In this document: piece after piece, positions 56,011 through 64,000 of the stretch
Position numbering within the stretch: position 1 is the stretch's first letter
Layout of the letters: every line of letters starts with the position of its first letter
Assembly (NCBI RefSeq): GCF_015354345.1
Contig: NZ_JADKYS010000003.1
Coordinates: 278,856 to 342,855 of the forward strand
Reading direction: 5' to 3'
Origin: Methylophilus sp. 14
Lineage (GTDB): Bacteria; Pseudomonadota; Gammaproteobacteria; Burkholderiales; Methylophilaceae
Length of the DNA stretch: 64,000 nucleotides
Notes under the pieces: generated by a model
Seen by the model: only the letters and a program-made list of their open reading frames with translations
What the model was told of the DNA's origin: nothing
The model's database searches: none
Made by a program: the position numbers and the translations under genes

Positions 56011-56745
56011 TTAAGACTTTATTTGATTGGGAACGAGTAAGCCTGGCGTTTGCTGTTCTATGGTATCAACAAACTCTTTCAGAAACGCCTCTTGCAGAGC
56101 ATACGCTTCCGACTGTTTACTCTCGTCTGGGATCACTGATGATACACGCACCAAAATACCGTCATCCAGACGCCGTTCAAGAAGCCCATCCTCGATGATT
56201 TTCAGGCGCATTTGCAAGCCAGAGGTCAAGGTGCGGTCACCGACGCGAATCCAGTAGCTCACAGCTTCAAGGTGGTTTTGGCCATAGTAAAGCTGACGTT
56301 TACCGATGACAGCAGCGCTACCACTACGCTGCAATGCATCAAATGTAACAGTCGATGTTTTTTGCATTTGATAGCCCTGAGCCGGGTAGCAGATATCCGG
56401 CTGATGAATTTTCACATCCTGACGTTGCTCCCTGGCATATGCGAGCGCAACCATGACCTGATGACCGTCGGCATCAGCATAAGTCCGCATCAGGGTGTCA
56501 TCATATAACTGATTAATGAGGCTTTTTTCATCGCTAACCATGCTTACCTGCGGTGTCGACTGTTGCACCTCTACCCATCCATTAATGACTCTGGGGATAT
56601 TTTTCTCGAAGTTGCTTTCTGACTTTGCATAATGCTCGTGAGGCTTGAGAATGGTGGCTAGGCCCCAAAAAACAATACTTAACAACAATAGCTGCAAGCC
56701 TGTTGCAAGTTTTACCGAAGGCAGTTTTAAGTATAAGTCTTTCAT
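56011..56745 (-). CDS. epsI: EpsI, exosortase-B-associated protein
   Basis: 244 residues from the ATG at 56745; GTG at 56748 is an alternative. EpsI/DUF3485 features are an N-terminal membrane segment, then INGWVEVQQSTPQVSM, HQPDICYPAQGYQMQ with the conserved CYP, and VSYWIRVGDR. EpsI proteins accompany exosortases and are thought to help processing or EPS assembly. Here it follows the exosortase gene directly. Confidence 0.88.
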   Translation of the reverse strand: MKDLYLKLPSVKLATGLQLLLLSIVFWGLATILKPHEHYAKSESNFEKNIPRVINGWVEVQQSTPQVSMVSDEKSLINQLYDDTLMRTYADADGHQVMVALAYAREQRQDVKIHQPDICYPAQGYQMQKTSTVTFDALQRSGSAAVIGKRQLYYGQNHLEAVSYWIRVGDRTLTSGLQMRLKIIEDGLLERRLDDGILVRVSSVIPDESKQSEAYALQEAFLKEFVDTIEQQTPGLLVPNQIKS

Positions 56746-56753
56746 CACGAAGG

Positions 56754-57640
56754 CTAGTCTTGGCTTAGCAAGCTGTTAAGTTTGAATTTTTCGGCAATTT
56801 TCTGAATCAGTGAGTCAATCACAATAATCAAAATAAGTGCTGTCAGGAAAAGAATCATGCCAGAGAAATTATGCAAAAAGCCCTGCCCTGCTTCATCCCC
56901 CATATGAAACGTAATTAACGCCAAAGTACACACCCGTAATACATTAGAGGTGAAAGAAATCGGTACGATGAGTACGGCAAGCAGCACATTGCGCCAAAAA
57001 GCCTGATGATTAATCACATTGATATAGAGCAATCCAGCGTAAACAGGGAGTTGAGGCCAGCACACGCATCGGCCACCAGCAACTTGTATTGGCCTATCTG
57101 CAAAATAACGCCTGAACGTGCAATCGGGTAATCCAACGCATACAACAGATGATCAGCTGCAAAGGAAACGGCTATCTTCATTGGTTGGGTCAATGTGTCA
57201 ATCACTGACGCTGGCCAAGGAATAAGGAATACAAAAAAGAACAGTGCAAACCAGTATTTAACAGCAATGTGAGCGCCAAATACAATGCAAATCAAGCCGC
57301 AGAGGATAAACACCAGAGACAAAATAGAGATGATGTAAACACTCTGTGAGTAGCCTATAAGATATAAGCTTGCCCCTAATATAATCATCGGCCAGCCAAG
57401 TAAAGGCGCTGGTTTAAAGGTTTGCGGTTTCTCTAGAATTTGTCTGGTTTTAAAATAAAAAAACCAGAGGCCAATACCCAATACAATCGGACCATGGGAC
57501 TGTGTGTCCGAGTTCCAGACGGTCACAAACAAATCATGGAATACTGGTACATATAACACCAATAGCGACAGCAATACGGCGATATAGCCGAAGAGCTTCT
57601 GGTTTGCCCCTGATGGACTTGTGGCTTGAGACACTGACAT
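56754..57640 (-). pseudogene. xrtB: Exosortase B (XrtB/EpsH) split by a frameshift
   Basis: The N-terminal frame runs 57640-57014 (membrane helices, then [13 protein letters not shown] with catalytic Cys193). The C-terminal frame runs to 56754 and holds the catalytic Arg (TSNVLRV) and His (HNFSG). The frames separate near 57032-57034: after LFTL the family continues EALGLLYLN, but here ACG-CTG-GA is followed directly by the codons for LLYINV. Loss of about ten bases fits. As read, translation stops 15 residues after the Cys and the triad is broken. It would be inactive unless ribosomes shift frame. The gene has normal EPS neighbours (epsG, epsI). Confidence 0.85.
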
Positions 57641-57641
57641 C

Positions 57642-58508
57642 TTAGTTTGTATTCAAAGCAATTTGCACATCAATGCCCAGGCTACGGCAAGCCTCGTAAG
57701 CCTCTTGAGTATCTTTAAGCGCTGTTTTGTTTTGCTGTGTGGAAATCAGTACACCACCGACCTTTTTCGCCACAATCTGTGCATCTGAAGATTGCAACAA
57801 TGGCGACGTATCGATAATGATGACATCATAGTGGTCGGCAAAACCTTGCAACAACTCATCGAGCGCTTCTTTGTTCAGCAGCTCTTGCGGATTAGGTGGC
57901 GTTGCGCCTGCTGTCAAAATGCTCAGGTTGAGCAAGGATGGGATTCTGACCACAACGTCGGTTGTGGCGCGGCCAACCAGAATATCTGATAAGCCATGGT
58001 GATTATTTAACTTAAACAGCTTGTGCTGTGAAGGGTCTCTGAGGTTGGCATCAATCAATAAGGTACGCTCACCTAGTTGAGAGAACACCACTGCCAGATT
58101 GGAAGCGAGTAAACTTGCGCCATCGGCCTCTTTGGCTGATGAAACTGCGATGGTTTTAAATCCGCGCTCGAACCAGCGTAAAATTAATTGCGTACGCAGC
58201 GAACGCAGTGACTCAACCTGTTTTGAGAATGGATCAAATGCGGCAACCAGTCCTGTATTAAACGAGGCTTTGTCCGGGGTGATGTAAGGGTAATCAAACT
58301 GATAGGACAGCGCCTGATTAATGTCTTCTATCGAAACAAAACCGAGTGCCAGGGCAGCCTCACCAAAGCGCATGGACTTTTCTTTTTGAAATTTCAGAAT
58401 GCGCTCGGCATCTTTATCAGTGATTTTCCCCATATCAAGTAACAAATGCCCGATACTGGAAGAGACGGTTTTCAAGGGCGCTTTGTTCTCTGTTTCAATA
58501 ATATTCAT
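57642..58508 (-). CDS. epsG: EpsG-like chain-length tyrosine kinase with degenerate P-loop
   Basis: 288 residues from the ATG at 58508. An N-terminal MshEN-like domain (GHLLLDMGKITDKDAERILK; FGEAALALGFVSIEDINQAL) leads to a BY-kinase-like ATPase. The Walker A region reads SAKEADGASLLASNLA with Ala131 where Lys or Arg is expected, and Walker A' is LLIDANLRDP with Asn155 in place of the second Asp. Walker B (YDVIIIDTSP) is intact. The C-terminus lacks the Tyr cluster. The protein may regulate chain length without kinase activity. Confidence 0.85.
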   Translation of the reverse strand: MNIIETENKAPLKTVSSSIGHLLLDMGKITDKDAERILKFQKEKSMRFGEAALALGFVSIEDINQALSYQFDYPYITPDKASFNTGLVAAFDPFSKQVESLRSLRTQLILRWFERGFKTIAVSSAKEADGASLLASNLAVVFSQLGERTLLIDANLRDPSQHKLFKLNNHHGLSDILVGRATTDVVVRIPSLLNLSILTAGATPPNPQELLNKEALDELLQGFADHYDVIIIDTSPLLQSSDAQIVAKKVGGVLISTQQNKTALKDTQEAYEACRSLGIDVQIALNTN

Positions 58509-58557
58509 ACGCAATCACTTTGTGCCTGATAAATTGTTTTTAAAACATCAGCTAAAA

Positions 58558-59907
58558 CTAGGCTGACTTGATGGTGTATTCAAACACTGGAATCTCACCC
58601 AGCGTCAAAAGATCATCCCTGCTGCGAACACGGCGATCCAGCATTTCTGCTAACAGAGCAAATAAGCAACCCAGCAGTACGCCGATAACCATTGAGAATG
58701 GTGCGATTAAAAACAGGCTGGGATTGCTTGGTTCTAATGGTGGAACCGCTGTCTCAAGTACCGAGATATCGCCTTGATTAGATTGACCCTCTAGCGCAGT
58801 CTGGCTAAAACGGTTGTTCACAGACTCCAGTGCATTCTGCGCAATTTGTACTTCTTTCTCCAAAATGCTCAAATCGGATCTAAAACGATTCAGATCAAGC
58901 ACTTTTTGCTTTTGCTTTTCGAGCTGGAACTTCAAATCACTTAAGCGGTTTGAATTGATGCTGGCACTGTTGCCTAAGCTCACCACTGTGCGGTCAATTT
59001 CAGTATTCAACTGACTCTTGATTTTATTAACCTCAGCTTCCGCTGCAATATACATCGGGTGGTTTTTACTATAACGCTGCCCCATTTCCGCAAGTTTTGA
59101 TTCAGCAGTGATTAAGCTCATACGCATATTCTGAATCACAGGATTCTGAACAACATCTGGTGAGTCACTCATGTTTTTTGAAGCATCATTACGACGAGAG
59201 TTAGCATCTATCGATTGTGACTGTGCCATGCTGTATTGCGTGGACAAATCTCTCAGCTTAGAGCTTTCAACGTCGAATGAATCTTGAATGCTGGTAAGAC
59301 CATGTTTTTGCTGATACTCGGCCAGTTTGTCCTGTGCCTGTTGCACGTTTTCACGTAAGGCCTTTGTTTGTTGAGATAAATATTGTGAGGCTTTGATCGC
59401 TGGGTCGATTTTAAGCTTCAAGCTCAAATTGATATAAGACTCCGCAAATGCATTCGCCATCGTCGCCGCAAATACCGGATCCACACCTTTATAGCCTATG
59501 CTGATGACACTGCTTTCCTTGGAAGGCAAAATAGTCAGTTTTTGCTGTAACAAATCCGCCAACCACTCATTGATGTCAGCTTGTTTACCCTCTGTGGCAT
59601 GTGCAAATTGCTCTTGGAGCGATTTAACTTCTGCCAAACGCAAACGCTTAATCACATCCAGAGTCACATTTTTACTCTGAATGATCTCTACTTGTGTAGC
59701 CATGTAGCCAGGCATTAATTGCGCTGGCATAGCCATGCCGGTCACTGGATCAACCCCTTTATAATTCAAAATGACTGTCGTCGCTGCTTTATAGCTTTTA
59801 GGGAATAACAAGCTGACCAGGCTGGCTGTCAACAAGGTAATCACAGCTACCAGCAAAATCATTTTATAGCGTGCCTTTAAAATCAGCACCAACTGAGATA
59901 AGTTCAT
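58558..59907 (-). CDS. epsF: EpsF, chain-length determinant (Wzz/BY-kinase adaptor)
   Basis: 449 residues from the ATG at 59907. Wzz architecture: N-terminal helix ILLVAVITLLTASLVSLLFP, a long periplasmic coiled coil (residues about 190-370) and a C-terminal helix FLIAPFSMVIGVLLGCLFAL then LAEMLDRRVRSRDDL. It controls polymer length with EpsG. It lies 49 bases upstream of epsG. Confidence 0.9.
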   Translation of the reverse strand: MNLSQLVLILKARYKMILLVAVITLLTASLVSLLFPKSYKAATTVILNYKGVDPVTGMAMPAQLMPGYMATQVEIIQSKNVTLDVIKRLRLAEVKSLQEQFAHATEGKQADINEWLADLLQQKLTILPSKESSVISIGYKGVDPVFAATMANAFAESYINLSLKLKIDPAIKASQYLSQQTKALRENVQQAQDKLAEYQQKHGLTSIQDSFDVESSKLRDLSTQYSMAQSQSIDANSRRNDASKNMSDSPDVVQNPVIQNMRMSLITAESKLAEMGQRYSKNHPMYIAAEAEVNKIKSQLNTEIDRTVVSLGNSASINSNRLSDLKFQLEKQKQKVLDLNRFRSDLSILEKEVQIAQNALESVNNRFSQTALEGQSNQGDISVLETAVPPLEPSNPSLFLIAPFSMVIGVLLGCLFALLAEMLDRRVRSRDDLLTLGEIPVFEYTIKSA

Positions 59908-59922
59908 AGTCAACCTTTAAAT

Positions 59923-60951
59923 TTACAACAGACTTTCTTCAATAAACAACACATCTTCATCTTGTAAAGTTGCGGTGAGTTCAGGGCTTTGTTTCACAGT
60001 GGAGCCTTCGGCATTTTTTCTATGCAACTTGACTGAGCGCTGGGTACCACGTACGGTCAAACCACCCGCTTTAGCAATGCCTTGCATCACAGTCATGTTT
60101 TTATCAATTTTGTACATGCCCGGACGTTGCACTTCGCCATAAACATAGACTTGCGGCGCTTTAGGCACGTACACGACATCGCCTGGCTGAAGGTCTTTAT
60201 TCAATGCGTTGGATGGGGATCTAAATAGTTCATCAATATTGATTTCCTGTGTGACAGGCGTACCGGATCGTGCTGATGTAAAAAACAGGGTCTCGCCCGC
60301 ATTTTCAGTGGCGCCGCCAGCTAATGCGACGAAATCGCTGATTTTGCGCGTGCCACCCTGAATACCGTATTTGCCCGGGCGTAACACCTGACCAACAACA
60401 GCGACATCACGTGTACTGATATAGATGGTTTCCCCACCAGTCAGGCGAACATCCTGATCGTTGACGTTGCGACGCTCGATGACTTCATTTAAATCATATT
60501 CGCTACGTTTGTCACCGCGCACCACCGTGATAATCTCTGAGGCATCTGGTACTAAACCACCAGCCTCAGCCAAAATATCTTTTACATCGGTTGGCCTGGT
60601 CACCGGATAGCGTCCTGGCTTGGGCACACCGCCCAGGACAGAAACCGACTTACTCATAAACTCAAGCACCAACACAGATACCTGAGGATTCGCAATAAAT
60701 CCACCACGTTTCAACTGCTCAGCAATGCGTTTTTCACTTTCGATGGTAGTGAGGCCGCCTACTTTTACTTCGCCGATGAGCGGCATCGTCAGTACACCGT
60801 CCTCAGAAACCCTGGTTTCCCTGGTCAGTTCAGCATCCCCATAAACCACCACCCTGACATAGTCACCTGCCCCCAAGGTGTAGTCGGCATGGGCAACCAT
60901 ACTGATCAGAAATAAAAATATAGCAGCGAAGTAATTTCTAAAATTCATCAT
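59923..60951 (-). CDS. epsE: EpsE, polysaccharide export outer-membrane protein (Wza family)
   Basis: 342 residues with a signal peptide (FLFLISMVAHA). The Poly_export domain (GDYVRVVVYGDAELTRETRV; MPLIGEVKVGGLTT) is followed by three SLBB-like repeats (VSVLGGVPKPGRYPV; VAVVGQVLRPGKYGI; VYVYGEVQRPGMYKI). No lipobox Cys was seen. It forms the export channel of the EPS. Confidence 0.9.
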   Translation of the reverse strand: MMNFRNYFAAIFLFLISMVAHADYTLGAGDYVRVVVYGDAELTRETRVSEDGVLTMPLIGEVKVGGLTTIESEKRIAEQLKRGGFIANPQVSVLVLEFMSKSVSVLGGVPKPGRYPVTRPTDVKDILAEAGGLVPDASEIITVVRGDKRSEYDLNEVIERRNVNDQDVRLTGGETIYISTRDVAVVGQVLRPGKYGIQGGTRKISDFVALAGGATENAGETLFFTSARSGTPVTQEINIDELFRSPSNALNKDLQPGDVVYVPKAPQVYVYGEVQRPGMYKIDKNMTVMQGIAKAGGLTVRGTQRSVKLHRKNAEGSTVKQSPELTATLQDEDVLFIEESLL

Positions 60952-61054
60952 AAGTGAACACTCTTTGTGGTAATTAAATCTATGTATTACGGCGATAATA
61001 ATGCATTACTGAACGGACCTACAGCACACTATAACTTAAATGATTCGCTACGTG

Positions 61055-61870
61055 TCATTGCTTATTCAGTTTGGCATCCACGACTTCGATACTGGAAAGC
61101 GCTTTTAGTCTGGCAACTTCCTTGGCAATAAATGCCTGCTGTTTTTGCTGGTTAAGCAATCTCTCCGCCAGCAAATGTGCATGCTCTGCTGACATTGGCT
61201 GCTCAGTAATATCGTCGATTGACTTTACAATAATATTATTGTGATTGTGCAAAAAAAGTAAATCACCTTTTTTCATAGACTTTATTTTACTGAGCACTGG
61301 CTCTGGCAATCTATCCGTCACGAACTGACTAGCCCCGGTTTCGTAATGAATACCTTTGGTGTCTAATGCGGCCTGTACATCCTGCAGAGTGACAGCGTCT
61401 TTTTCCAGCGAAGCCAAATCAAGCGATGCAACATCGTTTGAGAAAACCACATCTTGCATTTTGAACACCTTGCGATGCCTGAACTTTTCAGGATGCGAGT
61501 CAATATATGTGTTGATATCGCTTTCAGATGCTGTTGCGATTTTCGCCAGCTTTTTGGACAAATAGGCCTGAGCGTAAATTTTTGCTTTTGCAGACTCTAC
61601 CGCCTGCACTACTTCAGGCGTTCTTTCCAGATCAAGCTTTATCGCTTCCTGCACCAGCAATTGGCGATCGATTAAACCCGCCAGTAACTTCCGGGCGGCA
61701 TCCTGATCATTCTCATGTTGCTGCGCGCCTTTAAGTTCGCTTTGCAAGGCAAACGCAGTGACTTCATCACCATTCACCGTGGCTAACACTTGAGAGCCAT
61801 GATTAGGATTATTTTGCCCGGAACAACTTGCCAGCATCAAAAGACAGAAATTTGTAATTATTTTTTTCAT
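61055..61870 (-). CDS. epsD: EpsD family peptidyl-prolyl isomerase lipoprotein
   Basis: 271 residues with lipobox LASC (Cys16). The N-terminal SurA/PrsA-like part (LAGLIDRQLLVQEAIKLDLE) and parvulin-like region (FRHRKVFKMQDVVF; FLHNHNNIIVKSI) match EpsD family proteins from EPS/exosortase operons. It probably folds or assembles the export apparatus in the periplasm. Confidence 0.85.
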   Translation of the reverse strand: MKKIITNFCLLMLASCSGQNNPNHGSQVLATVNGDEVTAFALQSELKGAQQHENDQDAARKLLAGLIDRQLLVQEAIKLDLERTPEVVQAVESAKAKIYAQAYLSKKLAKIATASESDINTYIDSHPEKFRHRKVFKMQDVVFSNDVASLDLASLEKDAVTLQDVQAALDTKGIHYETGASQFVTDRLPEPVLSKIKSMKKGDLLFLHNHNNIIVKSIDDITEQPMSAEHAHLLAERLLNQQKQQAFIAKEVARLKALSSIEVVDAKLNKQ

Positions 61871-61914
61871 TCTGAAGTGATTATCTATTCAAATGCTACC
61901 AATAGATTTTCAGT

Positions 61915-63153
61915 TTAAATCTTCAAATCAACCATCAAACTGGTCGTCAAATCGTCGTAATCAAAATTGTTAAAAGCAGAACTTGCGTTTCTACTTGACT
62001 TGATAGAACTGAGAGTAAAGCCGATATTCTTTATTGGCCTCCATGTCACCGAACCCGACACACTCTGTTCATCATCACTCCTGTTTGCCAAACCAGGAGT
62101 GATGCCTTGCCTAAAGTCTCTCTGAGCCAACCGGCCATTCAGCATAAAAGTAATTTTATCTGAAAATAAATAGCTTAAACCGATATTTGCGGAATCTGTA
62201 ACACTGTAAGTGCTGTAGTTTGTTTCAAATGGGCTCGCAGTTCTAGTAAGGTCAAGATTAGCTCTGATTTTTCCAGTCAGAAGTAAGTCATACTTTATGT
62301 ATCCGATCCACACATCATAATTTCTAACGGTAAAGTTGTCATAATCACGTGATAGATGTGCCAACTTACTGCTCAAGTTACTTTTGCCTGTAGCTTTTAA
62401 AACAAAATCCAGCTCATACTCATTTTCACTGAAGCCATTATCGAATAGTGAGAATGAGTTCAATGCTCGATCAAATTGACCATTTCGCTTGTGCCCAAGA
62501 AAACTTAAATTACTCCCAGATGCAAAACTGTAACGAGCGCCATAATCAAAAGCCGTTGAGTTATATTCAGCAATTGCATTAAAAGTTTGACTGTTTGTCA
62601 CATCAGTCTCTGTTAAACCACCAATCAAAGCCCAAACTTTATATGGTGAATATTCCGCTCTAAATTGACTAATATCTATTGTTCTGATGTTTTGCGTGAA
62701 CGATCGAAAGTCACTAAATCCATTTAACGTTTTATTGCGGCTGGTGGTCAAGCTACCTGTTAGAGAGGGCGTTAAAGACCATAGCCATTTTGCATCATAG
62801 TTTAAAGCTTCAAAGTCCAAAAAGTCGTTGGTTTGATATTTATAGTCAACGTAGGACACATCCACAATAAATCTTTGTAATGAATATGTTTTATCTAGCT
62901 TAACACCTGCTGTAGAGGTTGTAATCTGGTCAGAACTTTGATTATTCTTAACCCTAAACAGGTTGTCATCATAAGCTCTGTTGATGGAAGTGCTAAATTG
63001 TATCGTATCAAACTCATCAGCGGTGACTGTTAATGGCAGTGCACTCAGGCTAAGTGTAAGCCAGTAATGGATGGAGCGTTTAATTTTTACTTTGGGAGAT
63101 TGCTTGCAGGATGACATTTGTTTAAGCAACAGTAAATTGATGTTTGGATACAT
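61915..63153 (-). CDS. epsL: EpsL, beta-barrel-like EPS biosynthesis protein
   Basis: 412 residues with a signal peptide-like stretch (YWLTLSLSALPLTVTA). An internal ATG at 63117 gives a more conventional signal peptide and may be the real start. The mature part is made of alternating aromatic strands of an outer-membrane barrel (NRAYDDNLFRVKNN; ITFMLNGRLAQRDFRQG) ending DYDDLTTSLMVDLKI with no final aromatic residue. First gene of the minus-strand eps operon, divergent from epsB. Confidence 0.85.
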   Translation of the reverse strand: MYPNINLLLLKQMSSCKQSPKVKIKRSIHYWLTLSLSALPLTVTADEFDTIQFSTSINRAYDDNLFRVKNNQSSDQITTSTAGVKLDKTYSLQRFIVDVSYVDYKYQTNDFLDFEALNYDAKWLWSLTPSLTGSLTTSRNKTLNGFSDFRSFTQNIRTIDISQFRAEYSPYKVWALIGGLTETDVTNSQTFNAIAEYNSTAFDYGARYSFASGSNLSFLGHKRNGQFDRALNSFSLFDNGFSENEYELDFVLKATGKSNLSSKLAHLSRDYDNFTVRNYDVWIGYIKYDLLLTGKIRANLDLTRTASPFETNYSTYSVTDSANIGLSYLFSDKITFMLNGRLAQRDFRQGITPGLANRSDDEQSVSGSVTWRPIKNIGFTLSSIKSSRNASSAFNNFDYDDLTTSLMVDLKI

Positions 63154-63355
63154 TCTAACCCGTAAACATACATTTAATGCTAGAGAAATTTAACTTTTTA
63201 GTAATACTTGCATAATCAGCAAAAGCGACTACTTAGTTTACCTTGACGACCAAGACATTTATATGACATCGGCACTGATTTTTAATGGCCATTCGCTGAT
63301 TGCCGTTAAGGCTGAATTTAGTTACACTCAGAGTGCTATTTTGAATTAAATAATT

Positions 63356-64000
63356 ATGAAAAAAACTATCAGGCCGCCAATCAGAACCATCTCAGGGTTA
63401 TCCTCAGGGCCCAGAAGCCCGCTTTACTTCGTTGAATCTATTGTAGAGCCTCTCGTTTTAGTATTTTTCATGTGGGGCATTTTTATTTATTTTGAAGATA
63501 GAATCCCTATCTCCATCTTTTTTACCTCCATCCTGTTATTTTCAGTCACCTTTCCCAGTGGTGCAAAAATTCGCCTCGGCTTCTGGAAGATGGTCAGGGA
63601 TGTCATTTTTCAATGGCTGTTACTGGCTGGCATGGTCCTTATTTTTGCCCGCATCACAGGCTATATCACGCTTTACACCCCTGAAATCATATATACCTGG
63701 TTAATCGGTACGCCGATTGCACAAATTCTGGCACTGACCGCGCTCAAGGAGTTGTCACCATTTTTTATCAGCCTGCAGGGCCCAACCAAAAATGCTGTGA
63801 TTATCGGCCTCAATGAGCAGGGTCTGGCAGTTGCCAATAACTTGCTGGCAGACGAGTATAGCCGTGTAAATGTATTGGGCTTCTTTGAAGACCGGGCACC
63901 CGAGCGTACGCCGCAAGACCACGGCTTTGACATTCTGGGAGCGTTGACAGATATCCCGGCCTACTGCAAAGATCATCAAATTCATACTATTTATATTGCG
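63356..64000 (+). CDS. epsB: EpsB, undecaprenyl-phosphate glucose phosphotransferase (partial, N-terminus)
   Basis: 215 residues up to the right edge. The N-terminal part has membrane helices (IVEPLVLVFFMWGIFIYFED and others) and a CoA-binding-like Rossmann domain (NAVIIGLNEQGLAVANNLLA; RVNVLGFFEDR), as in WbaP/EpsB priming enzymes. The catalytic bacterial sugar-transferase domain lies beyond the window. It starts at the ATG 202 bases from the divergent epsL and would attach the first glucose phosphate to undecaprenyl phosphate. Confidence 0.85.
   Translation, partial: MKKTIRPPIRTISGLSSGPRSPLYFVESIVEPLVLVFFMWGIFIYFEDRIPISIFFTSILLFSVTFPSGAKIRLGFWKMVRDVIFQWLLLAGMVLIFARITGYITLYTPEIIYTWLIGTPIAQILALTALKELSPFFISLQGPTKNAVIIGLNEQGLAVANNLLADEYSRVNVLGFFEDRAPERTPQDHGFDILGALTDIPAYCKDHQIHTIYIA

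Overview
The window looks like chromosome from a methylotrophic betaproteobacterium of the family Methylophilaceae (Methylophilus, Methylovorus or Methylobacillus type). The clues are an EPS locus laid out like the methanolan eps genes of Methylobacillus (epsB / epsL-D-E-F-G-H-I), an exosortase B/EpsI pair with PEP-CTERM target proteins, a stand-alone pqqA gene and a PQQ-dependent dehydrogenase. The genus is inference from recalled protein families, not from a marker gene.

Bases 1-7400 are accessory in character: a DprA/Smf-like gene cut by the left edge, a putAbiC-like two-TM protein, an SOS mutagenesis set (UmuD-like protease with a long N-terminal extension, UmuC, SRAP/YedK-like protein), a 23-residue PqqA precursor on the opposite strand between umuD and umuC, antitoxin-like fragments, a 32-residue membrane peptide and an unrecognised gene. 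Next come two PEP-CTERM genes (7.4-9.1 kb) and a PQQ dehydrogenase predicted to be a lipoprotein (9.3-11.1 kb).

Bases 11.3-19.2 kb form one tightly packed plus-strand operon for membrane-lipid modification: two cyclopropane-synthase-like methyltransferases, DUF2878, DUF1295, a DUF6134-like protein, a lipocalin, a fatty-acid desaturase, an FAD oxidoreductase and DUF1365. Housekeeping-type genes follow: mnmC, a TPR/GT41 O-GlcNAc-transferase-like protein, an EamA transporter and dapC. Two further PEP-CTERM genes follow, with a sigma-54-type promoter upstream.

From 26.5 kb to the right edge lies a polysaccharide locus, mostly on the minus strand. It contains nucleotide-sugar genes (manB, manC, galE, ugd) and a WecG/TagA transferase. 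A plus-strand trio follows: GMC oxidoreductase, epimerase and a broken acyltransferase. Then come three secreted paralogues of an unrecognised family, interrupted by a parDE-type toxin-antitoxin pair with a frameshifted toxin. Beyond these are a GT2, a second GMC oxidoreductase, a GT4, a hexapeptide acetyltransferase, a Wzy-like polymerase, a complete Kdo/CMP-Kdo set including a fused KdsB-KdsC, an OafA-SGNH acyltransferase, a GT52 (sialyltransferase-type) enzyme, a Wzx-like flippase, and the epsI-H-G-F-E-D-L block divergent from epsB. The set suggests a Wzx/Wzy-type exported polymer that may contain Kdo. The exosortase gene (epsH/xrtB) is split by a frameshift between its catalytic Cys and its Arg/His, although four PEP-CTERM substrates lie in the same window.

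No tRNA, rRNA, CRISPR array or intact insertion sequence was recognised.
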